64,000 nt of DNA, taken from contig JBBMOA010000002.1 of NCBI GenBank assembly GCA_037954235.1, positions 11,094,009 through 11,158,008 of the forward strand. Direction: 5' to 3'. A program made the position numbers and the translations under genes. Below the pieces are notes generated by a model. It was given only the letters and a program-made list of their open reading frames with translations. It did no database searches and was not told the DNA's origin. The DNA comes from Aulostomus chinensis. Taxonomy: Eukaryota; Chordata; Actinopteri; Syngnathiformes; Aulostomidae. Positions 12,547 to 24,409 of this stretch are shown piece after piece. Position 1 is the stretch's first letter, and the number at the start of each line of letters is the position of its first letter.

Positions 12547-13291
12547 ACCAGCTACATTTCGAGTTGCTAAACTTTCTTTTTCCACCAGTTTCAAAATCTT
12601 TCCAGCTCATTGAAAATGCGATTTCAAGACCGACATGACTTGTGACATCACAAATATCGTGGAAGCTGATCCTGGCGCAAAACTTCAGCAGACAAAACCA
12701 TGATGTGGTACTGAACGTTAAAGTCACTAACAGTGAGAATGGACATTAAAGAGAAGAAGAAGACATCTTTTGTCCTGCACTTTAACAAAATATATTTGCA
12801 TATTCATGTGAACTGGTGTTTGTAATGAAGGAGAGGAGTAATAATTGTTTTGTGCACAATAATGTTCGATATCTCACACTGAGATAATAGTTATGTTGAA
12901 AGCTGCAGGAATCATAATATCTACAATATAATTGAATAAATTACTGGGTAAACTGCTCAGGAGTCGTATCTGTAGTAACCTACACGTATCCCCCTCTACA
13001 ACACAGACGATGATCCTCATTAGTTCTACCTCAGCACCTCCCGGCACCACTGCTACCCAACTGGAGTTTGGAGGTCTGGAAACATTTTTGATATAACAAC
13101 AGGCCTCACCACTGGTGAGAGGAAAAATAAATCCATCGGAAATCTGCATGGATCTTTCATGGAAGCCACAGATTTCAACCCCCGCAGGTTTGATAGAGAG
13201 TAGCAGAACCATCTCCTCTGTCAAAAGATAAGCACCTGATGGAAAATTAACCTGAGGGAAAAAAGTTGTAATATAGCAATATTGAAGTCTA
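12547..13291. other. Unassigned DNA, no gene seen
   Basis: A 145-codon minus-strand frame (12874-13311) runs into the flank of the next SINE and has no recognisable domain. It is not called as a gene. Confidence 0.5.
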
Positions 13292-13302
13292 GATTTCAGC
13301 AA
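13292..13302. repeat. Left target-site duplication of SINE copy 2
   Basis: gatttcagcaa is repeated exactly at 13680-13690. Confidence 0.93.
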
Positions 13303-13679
13303 GGGCGGCACGGTGGTGCAGTGGTCGGCACTGTTGCCTCACAGCAAGAAGGTTCCAGGTTCCAGTCCCAGCTCCATCACAGGATCTTTCTGTGTGAGTC
13401 TCCATGTTCTCCCTGTTCCTGTGTGGGTTCTCTCTGGTACTCCAGCTTCCTCCCACAGTCCAAAGACATCAAGAGGGGACGAGGCTGATTGATACTCTAA
13501 ATTGACCGTAGGTGTGACTGTGAGTGTGTATGGTTGTCTGTCTCTATGTGTTGGTCCTGTGATGGACTGGTGACCTGTCCAGGGTGAACCCCGCCTCTCA
13601 CCTGAAGGCTGCTGGGATAGACTCCACCCCCCACCCCCCGCGACCCTTAACAGGATAAGCAATAGAAAGTGGATGGATG
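13303..13679 (+). mobile_element. tRNA-derived SINE, full-length copy 2 (head type A)
   Basis: The element starts gggcggcacggtggtgcagtgg, with box A tggtgcagtgg (13314-13324) and box B-like ggttccagtcc (13359-13369), the same spacing as copy 1. It ends with taacaggataagcaatag and GGAT repeats. It is bounded by a perfect 11-bp target-site duplication, gatttcagcaa (13292-13302 and 13680-13690). By eye it differs from copy 1 at only some fifteen to twenty positions plus a few indels, mainly in the C-rich part of the tail. The exact duplication and near identity suggest a fairly recent insertion. Confidence 0.95.
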
Positions 13680-13690
13680 GATTTCAGCAA
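13680..13690. repeat. Right target-site duplication of SINE copy 2
   Basis: Exact partner of 13292-13302; its first base could also be the last base of the GGAT tail. Confidence 0.92.
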
Positions 13691-14920
13691 TACAGAATCA
13701 ATGATAAAAGTAGGTCCAAGTAATGCTGACAATAAGTAAAATGAGGGATCGGCTCAAAGAAGTTATTTTTTTGTCACTGATAACTCCATCTTTTTTAGGT
13801 TGCTCTCAAATTTCAGTTTTGTCATTGTATGATTCAGATTATAATAGAGGTCAAATAAAGAATTTTTCTCCATTGTAATAATCGTTGTCACATTCCCCTT
13901 TTGTTCTCATCTAGCAGAAGGTGGTTCAGAGAGGGAAGAAAGAGAGACATTTCAAGGACCTTTTCTGGAAAAACATGAATTATACCTCTTGTTCTTGTCT
14001 GCTCGTCTTTTAAAACGAAGTTAAGTAAGAAGTTTGTGCTGCTGCTCTGCTCCGCTGCACCATTCAGGCTTTTAAGAAAATCGCAATAAAATAGCCATCT
14101 TAATAAGAAGCTTTATTAAGTTATTTTTATATAAAATAGAAAAAAAAAGAACAAAATATGCCTTACTTGACAAAGCAGCCTCCTTGAGAGTGATGCCTTC
14201 AGTGGAAGCAACATTTACAGCCTGACTCTTCACAGTCCAACCCACAAACACAAACGCTGGCATAAACATCAGTTTACCGATGGCCTAAAGACCTCACGAT
14301 GTTAATATTATATGTTATGTTATAATATTACATGTTATATGTTAATACATAAAGTTAATGTGTTTTTTCTCTTCTTTGTTCATGTTAATTACATCTTAGA
14401 GAGTGAATTTCATATTTATTATATGTGCATTACTAACACAGTATAATCAGATTTTTAAACATTATCAGTTTTAGTTTACGCCGGTGCGATCATAATATAA
14501 ATTATATTTTTCTGTCACTGTGGTACTTCTGGGTCACTTGTGCTAATGCCAGATGTGCATTTCCATCTCAGCTTATTCAGCAACTACAACCTCATATGAA
14601 ACAATTCCCCAAATAGAAAAAAAACCCTTTTCAAATGAATGTGTCGTAGCAATGCAGCAGACTGATGGGGAGCATTCATTTCCGAGTCATTCGCTGGCTG
14701 AAAATAGAGGATGATAAATTAGTTCTGAGGCAGAACTCAGGACCAACAAAGCCTTGAACATTGCTTTTCCTGTGAAAGTATAACAGTAAGATTCAAACCT
14801 GAAGGTTGCCTTTTATGCTGTCCAACTCTTTTGATGTTTTGGAGAGCTGGTGCAAGATGCTGCTGCGTTCACTGAAGACTTCTTTCAGCCTCTTTTCCAG
14901 CCCATCGTAGCTTTGTCTGT
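13691..14920. other. Unassigned AT-rich DNA, no gene seen
   Basis: Low-GC DNA with imperfect 'tatgttat/atgttaat' repetition near 14300-14350. No gene recognised. Confidence 0.5.
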
Positions 14921-14954
14921 TGAGAGAAGGAGAGAGAGCGAAAGAGAGAGAGGG

Positions 14955-15022
<68 letters not shown>
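14921..15022. repeat. Microsatellite (AG)n, interrupted then pure
   Basis: An interrupted purine tract (14921-14960) leads into an uninterrupted (AG)31 at 14961-15022. Frames on both strands here are only Glu/Arg or Leu/Ser low complexity. Confidence 0.97.
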
Positions 15023-15025
<3 letters not shown>

Positions 15026-17214
15026 TTTCACTGCTGGCTGAGAGAAGTCACTCTTTATTGGCACCCATTGGCGAATGAGGTGTTTTAAATTGGAATAAAG
15101 CACCATTGTTAAGCTGAAGCAATAGGGGAGAACACTAATATCCACTCAGCACAGTCCCTGGATGATTAAAAAAGGAACAAGATTCCTTCTTTTCCCTTCA
15201 ATCAAGCAATTTAGTGGCGGCTGGTTTTACAGAGATAGGTCTTCTGACCAGAGGTATGCCCCCGCCTTTCCTTTTATGCTTTCGTGTCTTCCATCCAACG
15301 ACTGGAGGGGTAAATCTACAGGGTGCATCACTCAAATCCTGCTTATCTCTCTAAACTCAGCTCCTACTGACTGCAGAGGCATTTATCAGTTCACGTGCGG
15401 AGAATATTACCTCACTGCATGTTTGCATGAATAATAGCCATTATCAATTATTTTCTCAGGGGCGATGCAGCGCGGTAGGCACACTAGGAAATTGCTTGGG
15501 GCCCTAACTCTGAAGGGGGCCCCCAAAGCCTGATTACATTAGACGACAGCAACAACAGTGGAAATCTGGAAACTGATGGGACGTAGAGGAGGCTGCAAGC
15601 ACACCTGCTGAAGCCACCATCCACAAGCTTAGGTTCGGTGGGGGGATTAATTGCGGTAAGGACCGGAACACACACTTGTGTACCTCTGCAGCTGCGTCTA
15701 ACTCAATGTTGCTGTTCACACACATACACACGCACACACACACACACTCTGTGGGCAGCGCCCCCAAAAATTTTTAACGTCATATGATACATTCCATGTA
15801 TCTGAAAGTGTAAAAACAAAGTCAGCTAGACAGACAGAGGGATAGAAAGAAACCCCACCAGTTTTATTTCAAAATAAGAGCCTCAACAGACAGTCTTTTC
15901 TAATTTTTTTAGTATAACATAGCCTGACTCCTGGGTTGACTGTATTTCTTCGAAAATAAAACCCAGAACTAATTCAAATATGGTTTGTTGCTTGACAACG
16001 AGATCCTTCAAATAACTTCAGACAAATGAGTTCTTAAAACAAATGCAGATGTGAGGGTTTTTCATTTTTGAAAGACACACCAGAAATGTTGAATGTACAA
16101 TGAATATCGCTTATATGATGTCAGTATGACTGAAAACAGGTTATTTCTCTATTTAGCAGCGAGCCTCCTGAGCAGAAGCGCGACGTCACAGCAGACGATG
16201 ACGATTTTTCCACTTTAGCTGTCACAGTCAGTGATAGAGTTGATAAGTTACGTTACCCTTCATCACTTTACGTTGCCTGATACCAATCTGAAAGACTGAA
16301 AAACCCATGTTTCATTGAATCTAATATCCTTGTTTACCAACTCAAGGACATCAACAGCTCCTTGGGGGAGGCGCTTAGGATCAAGTGTATCTTAAGGTTG
16401 TTAACCTGCTGAAAAAAAGAGCTCAAGGGCACTTTAAATTTCTCCTGCAGCACATAAATTTGATTACCTTGATGACCTCTTCAGTATTTTAATTGCAAGA
16501 GTTTACAATAGCGGTGACAAAAGGGCCTCAGTAGATGGCAAAGATCAGACTCATAAAATAAGGAGGTCAAGTACAAGTGCCACTAATGTAATCTTAATAA
16601 TGAACGTGTGTAAGGAAGACAGTTATTTATTTCCACCAGGACTAGTTGTACTTATCAGGAGATGAATTGAGGTCAGACAGTAAAATAGCCCTGCTTTCCT
16701 CTGTGATTCTCACTTGCACCATTTTACTTTGGTCACTGCTGAGCGGCTGAGTTAATGAAGAAAACAAAGAGTTTCGCATCACATCGACGGCAGAAACAAA
16801 CGTGCACGCGCAAGGAGTGGCACATAAAATAATTGTATTTCACTCTTCAATGACCGTCATCATATATCATAATTAATTTTTAGAATGATGAATATGGTTG
16901 TTGATTCTGTCAAACGGTTATGTGGCGGATTTCTACACTCTCCATCTCATACGTGAAATGACCATGACCCCTAAATACCACATGACACGGCGGTAGCAGG
17001 TCCGCAGACACAGAGAAGATCCGTGTCATGATGAATCTGTCTTTTCTGTGAAATCGCTCTGATTACTTTTCACCATTTAAGCGATTCAAACATACAGTCC
17101 ATGCTTGCTGAATGCGGTTCTCAGTCACTGTGGCGAATTTCAGACTCAGCATTTTTTTTTTTCCAGCTCGAAATGATCTACAATTTCTAAATTACAAATA
17201 CCTCATCACTGCCG
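15023..17214. other. Unassigned DNA, no gene seen
   Basis: No gene seen. Around 15457-15763 a segment has 'caggggcg' at one side and 'cgccccc' at the other and a short CA tract (15719-15747), a weak hint of a transposon remnant that I did not call. The rest is unremarkable. Confidence 0.45.
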
Positions 17215-17395
17215 AATGCCTCGGTACGGTGTGCCTGTCACCGTGACCTTGACCTTTCAACACCAAAATCCTTTCAGGTCATCCTGATCATTGGATGTTT
17301 GAGGCAAATCAACCTCAAGGAGACATGGCTTTAACTCGCATGGGGCGGAGGGACAGACAACTGAAAACATAGCACCCCCATCCCTCAGCTTCCAT
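17215..17395 (+). repeat. Teleost interspersed repeat ('ccgtgaccttgaccttt' family)
   Basis: The order 'caccgtgaccttgaccttt', 'accaaaat', 'tcatcctgat', then 'gggcggagggacagac' and 'ctgaaaacat' follows a repeat I recall as widespread in fish genomes, with a CCTTGACCTTT block upstream and a GGACGGACGGAC / GAAAACATAATGCC block downstream. A more degraded copy is at 25566-25690. Its class (probably a non-autonomous DNA element) is uncertain. Overlapping minus-strand frames (17257-17581) are not regarded as genes. Confidence 0.6.
17244..17256 (-). promoter_or_regulatory. Nuclear-receptor half-site pair carried by the repeat
   Basis: On the minus strand this reads aaggtcaaggtca: two AGGTCA-type half-sites without spacer, containing TCAAGGTCA, the extended half-site used by ERR and NR5A/SF-1 type receptors. 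It is part of the repeat's own sequence, so binding is possible by motif but function is unproven. Confidence 0.35.
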
Positions 17396-19111
17396 CGGTA
17401 CTGAGGCACTGAAACAAAACAAAAAAGTGTCAAATCTGACCCCTGAACACATCGAAGGCACAGAAACATTCCTTGCTTCAAACCATGTGAGTGGATTAAA
17501 CAAAGTTTTGAAGTCAAACTTCTGACGAGCAACATTTGCTCTATGACAAACAGATGTGGATGCCGGGTAAAGAAAGTTCAATCAGCAGAGTCAAATCCAG
17601 TTTCTGAAGGGTCATTGGAGGTCATTTGAAGACTTATAAGTCAGGGAAATATTTTTGATGAAATATTCAAAGAAACTCCTGTCACAGGCTTCAAGTTAAG
17701 GTTGGATTTCATTCAGTATTAACTGAGAGTTGCATCTTCATTGAGGAACATCCATCGTGCTCAGGAAGATGTTAAAAGCAAATAAGCTACATGCGTCCTC
17801 AGATGTTTTAGCATATATGTTTGACAGAAATATCTAGCTGCTTCAAATGTTTCTTATTATAAGTCAATTATGGTAAATATAATAGAAACCACAACATTTC
17901 ATTGCAGGATACTAATGAGATATTTAGGAGATATTCTGGATTTCGATCGAATCTGACTATGAGAGCGAATGGTGCATTTGATAGCGTTGTAGTCAGAATA
18001 GCTCTCATTTAGCTCCCTCTGCCTCTTTACATGAATCACCATTGACCATCGCTGAGGCCCAAGGATATTAGAAAACTCAATCTTCATGGATGAATCCCGG
18101 TGCTGGCACATTAGTCCAAATTCATGGCTTTGTTCCTTGCTGGGCTGTATTCCAAAAACGCTGCACACTCTCTGTCAAAGATCCCAGCGGCAGATCACTC
18201 ACAACAACCCATAAATTACTAATAGAAAACCAACACCTGGGAAATAAATAAATAACGCAGCACCCTGAATCCCCACACATGACTTGCCACCATATGGCAT
18301 TGGCTAGAAATTTATTGCAGGTTCACCCGACAGGGGAGGGGAGGGAGGGGTGAGAGATTCCTCCCTGTCTGCCATATTATTCATTACCCAATGAAATAGG
18401 CCTGTGGGTATGTGTGATATTAATAAAACCCATAATTTCAGGTCCACAGACACAAAAAAATGTATATCACAAGATTCCTCTCTTTTAGGTGGTCCAATAT
18501 TAATTGCTCTCAACAACAAACGGTGACAGCTGCTCCGCTGCAATGCGACCTCCTCAGAGTCCCACGCTCCTCTAAAACAACGTCCCCGCCTTTTCAAGGC
18601 AGCATATTGTGATAACGAGGACCAGCTTGTCCGACGAAAAAAAAGGCTCATGATCAGAGATGGTGCATGGTCATAAAGCAGGAGGTAATGAGATATTTCA
18701 TTTCAGACATATGCAAGTTGAAATAAGCCCTTCATGAAAAAGTCCAGATATGCTTTATTATAGAGGACAAATGTTTCTTTACCCTTGGAGTCACACCAGG
18801 TTGAATGAGGTTGACCCTGCAGGCTGAACTGATGACACTGAAGGAAGCTCCTCTGAAGACAGTAAACATCTGAGCTACACCTCAATAAAGGAAGAGCAAG
18901 GTTACAGCATCAGAGGGAGAAGTGCAGGAGCTCTCAGGCCACTGTTGATAAAGCAGGCCTATAAATATGACTCAAGTCTTAACACAGTAAGAAATAAACG
19001 CAGCTTCTCAAGCTAGTCTTGACACAGAACTGCTCAAATGTTTTCCCACATTTCTAACTGAAGCATTTCTCTTCCATATGACTGGCTCTTTGCTTCTGCG
19101 AGCTCAGGAGC
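17396..19111. other. Unassigned DNA, no gene seen
   Basis: No gene, RNA or repeat family recognised. Frames are at most 115 codons and have no motif. Confidence 0.5.
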
Positions 19112-19139
19112 CTCTGTGAGCTGTCTTATTCTCACAGAG
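19112..19139. repeat. Short perfect hairpin
   Basis: ctctgtgag (19112-19120) pairs exactly with ctcacagag (19131-19139) across a 10-base loop. It is too short to be a microRNA precursor; function unknown. Confidence 0.6.
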
Positions 19140-19175
19140 CATCGACCTTGAATTATATTGATGGACAGCTAATCC

Positions 19176-19193
19176 AAAAAAAAAAAAAAAAAA
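19176..19193. repeat. Homopolymer (A)18
   Basis: Eighteen uninterrupted A. It might mark an old poly-A-tailed insertion, but no upstream element was recognised. Confidence 0.95.
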
Positions 19194-19458
19194 CCCAGAT
19201 TGAAAGATTCAGATACTGTACATATACTGTGGGTCGGACCAAGACAACATGCTTTTGAATAATAAAGTACGTACTTTGTAGCATTTCACTGTAGTAAATG
19301 ATATTGGAATATAAATTAATATCTCTTTCATTTTATCCCTCGCCCAAAAAATTCACACAATCCTCATTAAGCTCACAGCAATCAGCTAAATCTGTTTACA
19401 ATTCAGACTCCAAGGCGTTTGTGACATTTCTACTCTACCAGGAGGGTCAGAGCACACG

Positions 19459-19682
19459 CTACTACCCAGTTAGCCGCTCGCTAACTTGAATGTAGATACT
19501 GTAAATAACTTCCATCCTTTTAAATGAAATCAAAACTAGTGGCTCAAATTGTTACAATCAAAATGAGAAATTGTACGACAGCTCCCAAAAACATATCCAC
19601 CGTTGGACAGCTGCAGCAGTAACAACAGAGTAGCCCACCACCCAGATAGCTACAGCTGGTTAGCCCTTTGCTAACTTGAAAT
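19459..19682 (+). repeat. Two diverged copies of a 'gttagcc..gctaacttga' unit
   Basis: 19459-19498 (gctactacccagttagcc ... gctaacttgaatgtagat) and 19650-19682 (gctacagctggttagccc ... gctaacttgaaatg) resemble each other and a third at 23026-23066. Boundaries and family are unknown. Confidence 0.45.
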
Positions 19683-20582
19683 GTGGAGTAGAAATATTAG
19701 TGCACAACTTGTCTCGACTTTCCAAACAGGGAAACGTTCCACAGAGGTTCTGTGACGCTGAAAACTATTTTCTAACTTGTTTGACAGTAGAACGAGTCAC
19801 AGCAGAGCGAAGGCTTCAACATGTGGTCCACGTTCCAGCTTTAAATTCCATACAGCCAAGGTTTGTTTGGAGCGTTTTAGTCAGACAACCTCTATTATTC
19901 AGCACATTAACCATAATATACATCCACAAACACCATGAGTGTCGTGACCTTGGAAGTACAGCAAAGGAAAGCAAACACACAAAAGAAGTACGATTGATGC
20001 ATTTTTTATGAGTATGCTAAAGAAGTAGACTTGATGTTAATATCGGTCTCAACTCTTCATGACCCTTCTGGTTTCTATTTTATTTTTGCCCTTTAATTTA
20101 TTTATGTCACGTCTTGTTCTTTTTATGTATGTGCAAGCCACTCAAAGGAGTTCTTTTTCTGTTTATTGTGCTGTTGATAGTAAAAAGCAATCGTAAATAT
20201 TAATTTTACAAATCATTAAAAGTTGACAACACGTATGTAAGCGCCAATAAACAAGGACACGCAGGACGTCACGCGCCATCGTTTGCTTTGTTAATTAGCT
20301 GCAACAAAATAATCACAGACGAGTTCTCGGGTTCAACAACCGCAGGTGCATGAACTTCCACTGCTCTGTTTAGAATATTTGCAGGAAATGGTTTAAGAAA
20401 AGAAAAAAAAAACAGAACAGGTAGAACCGACAAGGACAAATGAAAGGATTCCCTTGAGCACAGTGTCTAAGGAGGTCCCTCTGCTATTTTATTACCATCC
20501 AATCAATCACTCATTTGACATGCCAATAAACACATCATCCAGTGACCTTAATAAATATGCAGGTGAGAATGCGTCAGCCAAG

Positions 20583-20619
20583 AGTGTGTGTGTGTGTGTG
20601 TGTGTGTGCGTGTGTGTGT
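20583..20619. repeat. Microsatellite (GT)n
   Basis: About 18 GT units with one GC interruption. Confidence 0.97.
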
Positions 20620-20754
20620 TTCAAAACCAAAAAAGTTACCTTCAAAACTGAGATCATTTTTCTCTCTGGCTTTTAAGACCTATTACTTAGATGGTTACCC
20701 TTCATACTGTTGAACTATTTTTTTTTTTCATGTCTAAACTGATGAGCTTCCCCA

Positions 20755-20984
20755 AGTGGCCGTCTAGCCACTCAAGGGTTGCTGGTTCCATCCTCACTTC
20801 CCCCAGTGACCATGTCCAAGTATCCTTGAGCAAAATGCTGAACCCCTAATTGCTCCTGTTGGCCCTGTGATGGACTGGTGACCTGTCCAGGGTGAACCCC
20901 GCCTCTCACCCAGTGTCAGCTGGGATAGGCTCCACCCCACCCACGACCCTTAACAGGATAAGCGGTAGAAAATGGATGGATGGA
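20755..20984 (+). mobile_element. tRNA-derived SINE, head type B joined to the common tail
   Basis: The left half (aagtggccgtctagccac, gttgctggttccatcc, cttcccccagtgaccatg, ctaattgctcc) is the type B head and body also seen at 6227-6485, 29280-29476 and 34869-35010. From about 20850 the sequence becomes the same 'ctgtgatggactggtgacc' to 'taacaggataagcggtag' tail with GGAT repeats found in type A copies. It is the best evidence here that two heads share one 3' region. The first bases of the head are missing or diverged, and no convincing target-site duplication was found. Confidence 0.88.
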
Positions 20985-20994
20985 CATATCTGTA

Positions 20995-21065
20995 TTTCCC
21001 CCTCTTGCATCACTTTGTCACTCCAGAATGCAGAAAGAGCCAGGCACGCATGATTAGCTTGAAGC
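20995..21065 (+). mobile_element. Fragment of the fold-back DNA element
   Basis: The block from cccctcttgcatcac through 'actccagaatgcagaaagagccag' to 'attagcttgaagcta' resembles the left arm of the 62891-63579 element (ctccagaatgcagaaaagcc ... tttagcttgaagcta). The outer end with the terminal repeat is not preserved. It lies only about ten bases after the SINE tail. Confidence 0.6.
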
Positions 21066-23394
21066 TAGCTGTGTGTTCCATAGACACAAATTACTGCCAA
21101 CAGCCAAAATGCCCCAAATCTTGAGCAGCCATGACCAGGCGTGAGGGATTGGTTCAACTGTGACAGAGGGCTTAACCACAAGGGTTCTCCTTAGTTTGTT
21201 CCAGCTCATATTAAAGCTTTTGTGGATAATGAGGGTGGATTAATTTAGTGGGATAATACACTTTGTAAATGCTAATTTCTTGACAGTTCTGCTGTTGTTG
21301 GTGATCCGTCGTCTTTAGCCTCCAGCTAACTGTACCTGACTGGTGTTCTGGAGAAACAAAGATGTTATTCGGGAGGGAAATTCATCATTCGTGATCTAAA
21401 GGCACCGATTTATACTACAATTTGATTATATATCACTTAAATACAAAACTCAGAATCACAGAGGGATTGATCAATAAAGTCCATTCATTTCTGTTCACCT
21501 TTAAATGCTAAAAAGCTTTACCGGCATATTTTTATCCCCTTTTCAATAATTCATTTTGAGTCGAGATGGATTATATCTACAATTACTATCTGCTTGGATT
21601 TGCAAGTGAAATATCATTAAAGAGCAAAACTATCAACGCTGCATCAAATAGATGGTTAATGATGGGAAGTTTGGGTTTTTTTGCTGTTGAAGTGAATCTC
21701 AGGCAGGGTTGGAGGGATGAAACGCACCTCAGCCAGGTGCCTGAGACGGGTCAATGAAGACCAGCCTTAAAACTTTTAACAGTAGAGACAAGCACAACTT
21801 CTGAACTTGGCAGCACAACTTTTCCATTCATATAATAATCAAAAGTGTATCTTACTTGCAATAAAACATAATTTTAATGGTTGTGGTAATATATATATTT
21901 TTTCCAAATAAAATTTTGATTGCAAACCCAATCTTATTGATGCCATAATAAAGATACTGAAGTTATTCTGCAAACAATCTATTGAGGCTTATAGGTAATT
22001 CTAAAGAAAAGTGAGGATGTGAGGAACCTGAGAACAAACATGTCCTACACATCCATCTCTACAATTTAGATTTTAATATTAAGGACAAAGTGGGGAACAT
22101 TTGGTTGAGCACGTGAACGTCGTGTTCTCTATTGTTAACCTGAAGCGATGGAAGTTGGTCTAAATATTGAATCACTCTTCTCATGAACATCGCTTTCAAT
22201 TCCCGGATTTGAAATTATGAACACGTTCCAAACAGCGGGTGAGGTGCCAGGGGTGAGCATGCTAACACAGCATGCACTGTCGCTGATTGTGAGATCGAAC
22301 TTAAACAACTCATATTTCACATTCCTGCTGCTGAGCATGGAGGGAGTTTATTTGCCGTCATGGAGATTACGGCCAGACAGCGGTTTATGTGGTATTTCCA
22401 ATTTCAGGCTAGATTAATTATGCCATTAGGAGGAGGCAAATAAATAGTTTTAATAAGCAAGACTGCCCAAGGCCTGTCAGGGATATAATATATTCCTTTA
22501 GCAGAGCATGACCACTGTCCAACATGCAACAAAAGTCAGTCATGTTTACCGAGTGCTGTATAAACACAGTAGACAGCGGAGAATATTAATTACATGCGTG
22601 TCAGGGGATGTTGGACACTAAATCTTTTTTTTAATTGTTCAGTGAGGAGACGTGACAAAACCTGATGCTGCGGATGCCAACTTTGCTCCTGCGATAAAGG
22701 TCAAAGAAAGGATGAAGACCAGAGCATACATTCAAATATACAACCAGCCTTTATTTGCCACTAAACTAAAAACAGCAAAAATGATCAAATGGATCTTTTC
22801 ATGAGTCCGTTTTACTGCATTGATTGTATTTAATGGAATCATTAAATCTACAGTGCATCCTGTTTTCATATAAGTGAACATCCCTGACACTTAAGTCCTT
22901 AAACGAGTTCATCACCACCAGCTACATCTCGACATGGAACAGTAGATGGACTTTGTGTCCATGGCAACATGCCAGCACTCCCAGGACGTGTAGCGCTACT
23001 ACCAGAGACTCGCACCAGCCGACGTGGCTACTTCTGGTGAGCCCGCTGCTAACTTGATTATAGATCTGAAGCGCTGTGTCCTAGCCAACTGCAATGTTTC
23101 AGTTTCCTTAGAGGAAGTTTCTTGAATCTAGATAAATAATGTAATTGTGTTCCTTTTCTTTCAAATGGATGAAATGCTTATAGTAAACAGTTATTGTGAG
23201 GAGTCATTTCGCAGGAGTTGTATGACATTTGAAACTATTTGACCGCCGTTACGCCGTCAGGAGGAGCCTACAGCAGAGCCTGTGACGTACGCACGAGTGG
23301 ACAGAGGATTCTAATAAATGCTGTTGCCAGGTGCTGCATTATACGTCTGTTACACAACAATTCCAAGAGGAGTTTCCTTGGAAAATTAAAAGCT
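21066..23394. other. Unassigned DNA, no gene seen
   Basis: Apart from a third copy of the 'gctaacttga' unit at 23026-23066, nothing was recognised. Frames are at most about 70 codons. Confidence 0.5.
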
Positions 23395-23535
23395 GTGTTT
23401 TTTTTCCCTGTTAAAAGGGTTTTCTATGGAGTTTTTCCTCAGTCGATGTGAAGGTCTAAGGGCAGAGGCTGTTGTTATGATGCCATGTAAAGCCTTGCCT
23501 TTAAAATTGAATGTCATTTATTAAAATACACTGGT
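23395..23535 (+). mobile_element. Possible LINE 3'-end fragment
   Basis: 'ccctgttaaaagggttttc', 'ggagtttttcct' and 'atgtaaagcctt' followed by an A/T-rich 'aaaattgaatg' end resemble the 3' untranslated end I recall for a common teleost non-LTR element (GTTAAAAGGGAGTTTTTCCT ... TGTAAAGC ... AAATTGAATTG). The copy is diverged and no reverse-transcriptase frame remains. Confidence 0.45.
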
Positions 23536-23905
23536 TATCACACTATGGACACAAGAAATCCCTGTATGATTGTCTGTCCGTGTGCTCCAAATCAGTTAAG
23601 TCAACAACAACCCCTCATCAGATCGACGTTAAGTATGAGCACTGCCAGGTTCGAGGGTCTCAGGTATGAGATGACAAAGCCATCGTAGTACCACAGCAAC
23701 AAGATGACACAATTTGAAATGACAGACAAGACTCTGCATGGCTCTGATTCTATCGGTATGTATGTAGCGATCAAAGCAGTCAGACATCAAAGACGCCTGG
23801 ATGACAGACAGAATTGGGGAACTGCACGTCAGAGATGACAGAGATTGACTGAGATCAAAGTCAAGAGATTTTCAGGGTGCTATGTGACATCACATGATCC
23901 ATGGT

Positions 23906-23921
23906 CCCCCCCCCCCCCCCC
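23906..23921. repeat. Homopolymer (C)16
   Basis: Sixteen uninterrupted C. No recognisable SINE tail surrounds it, unlike other long G/C runs in this window. Confidence 0.95.
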
Positions 23922-24390
23922 TCCATGAAGAACAGAAATCGCAATGGATTAAGGGGGATGTAGTCCTAGTGTCAGTCGTAAGCCAGAGATCAGAGTCAGA
24001 GAAGTAGGTCAAAGTCACAACTCGGAGATGGTCAGATAGTCAAAGAAGATCTCCATCAGGGAGGTTTTGTCAGTGGGCACTTCTCCAGGAAGCATTTAGA
24101 AAGTCTTTGTTTACTATCTTGTAGTTTATTCGAGAGCTGCTTTGTCTGGTGCATGACAGCCTCTTGTAGAATTATATAATTGAATCAAACTGCTGGCAGA
24201 AATGTGCATCACATCACCTTCACATGTGCAAAACAAACTGCTAAATGTCAGAATCTCCACAGGGGAACAACACATGGAGGGAGGTTTGTATGTATGTGTT
24301 TTATCATTTAGACAAATGAAATCAAAGAAGTGTAAACCAATTTAACACATGAGCAGTACAGACATTCTACATCTCACACTTTCTGTGCAT

Positions 24391-24409
24391 GTGTGTGTGT
24401 GTGTGTGTT
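24391..24409. repeat. Microsatellite (GT)n, short
   Basis: About nine GT units. Confidence 0.9.

Noticed and set aside
12874..13311. 145-codon minus-strand frame
   Set aside because: It overlaps the duplication and head of SINE copy 2 and has no known motif.
14850..15145. Glu/Arg-rich and Ser/Leu-rich frames
   Set aside because: They are translations of the (AG)n microsatellite.
15457..15765. caggggcg and cgccccc at the two sides, as in hAT ends
   Set aside because: Inverted match is only about eight bases and no 8-bp target duplication is present.
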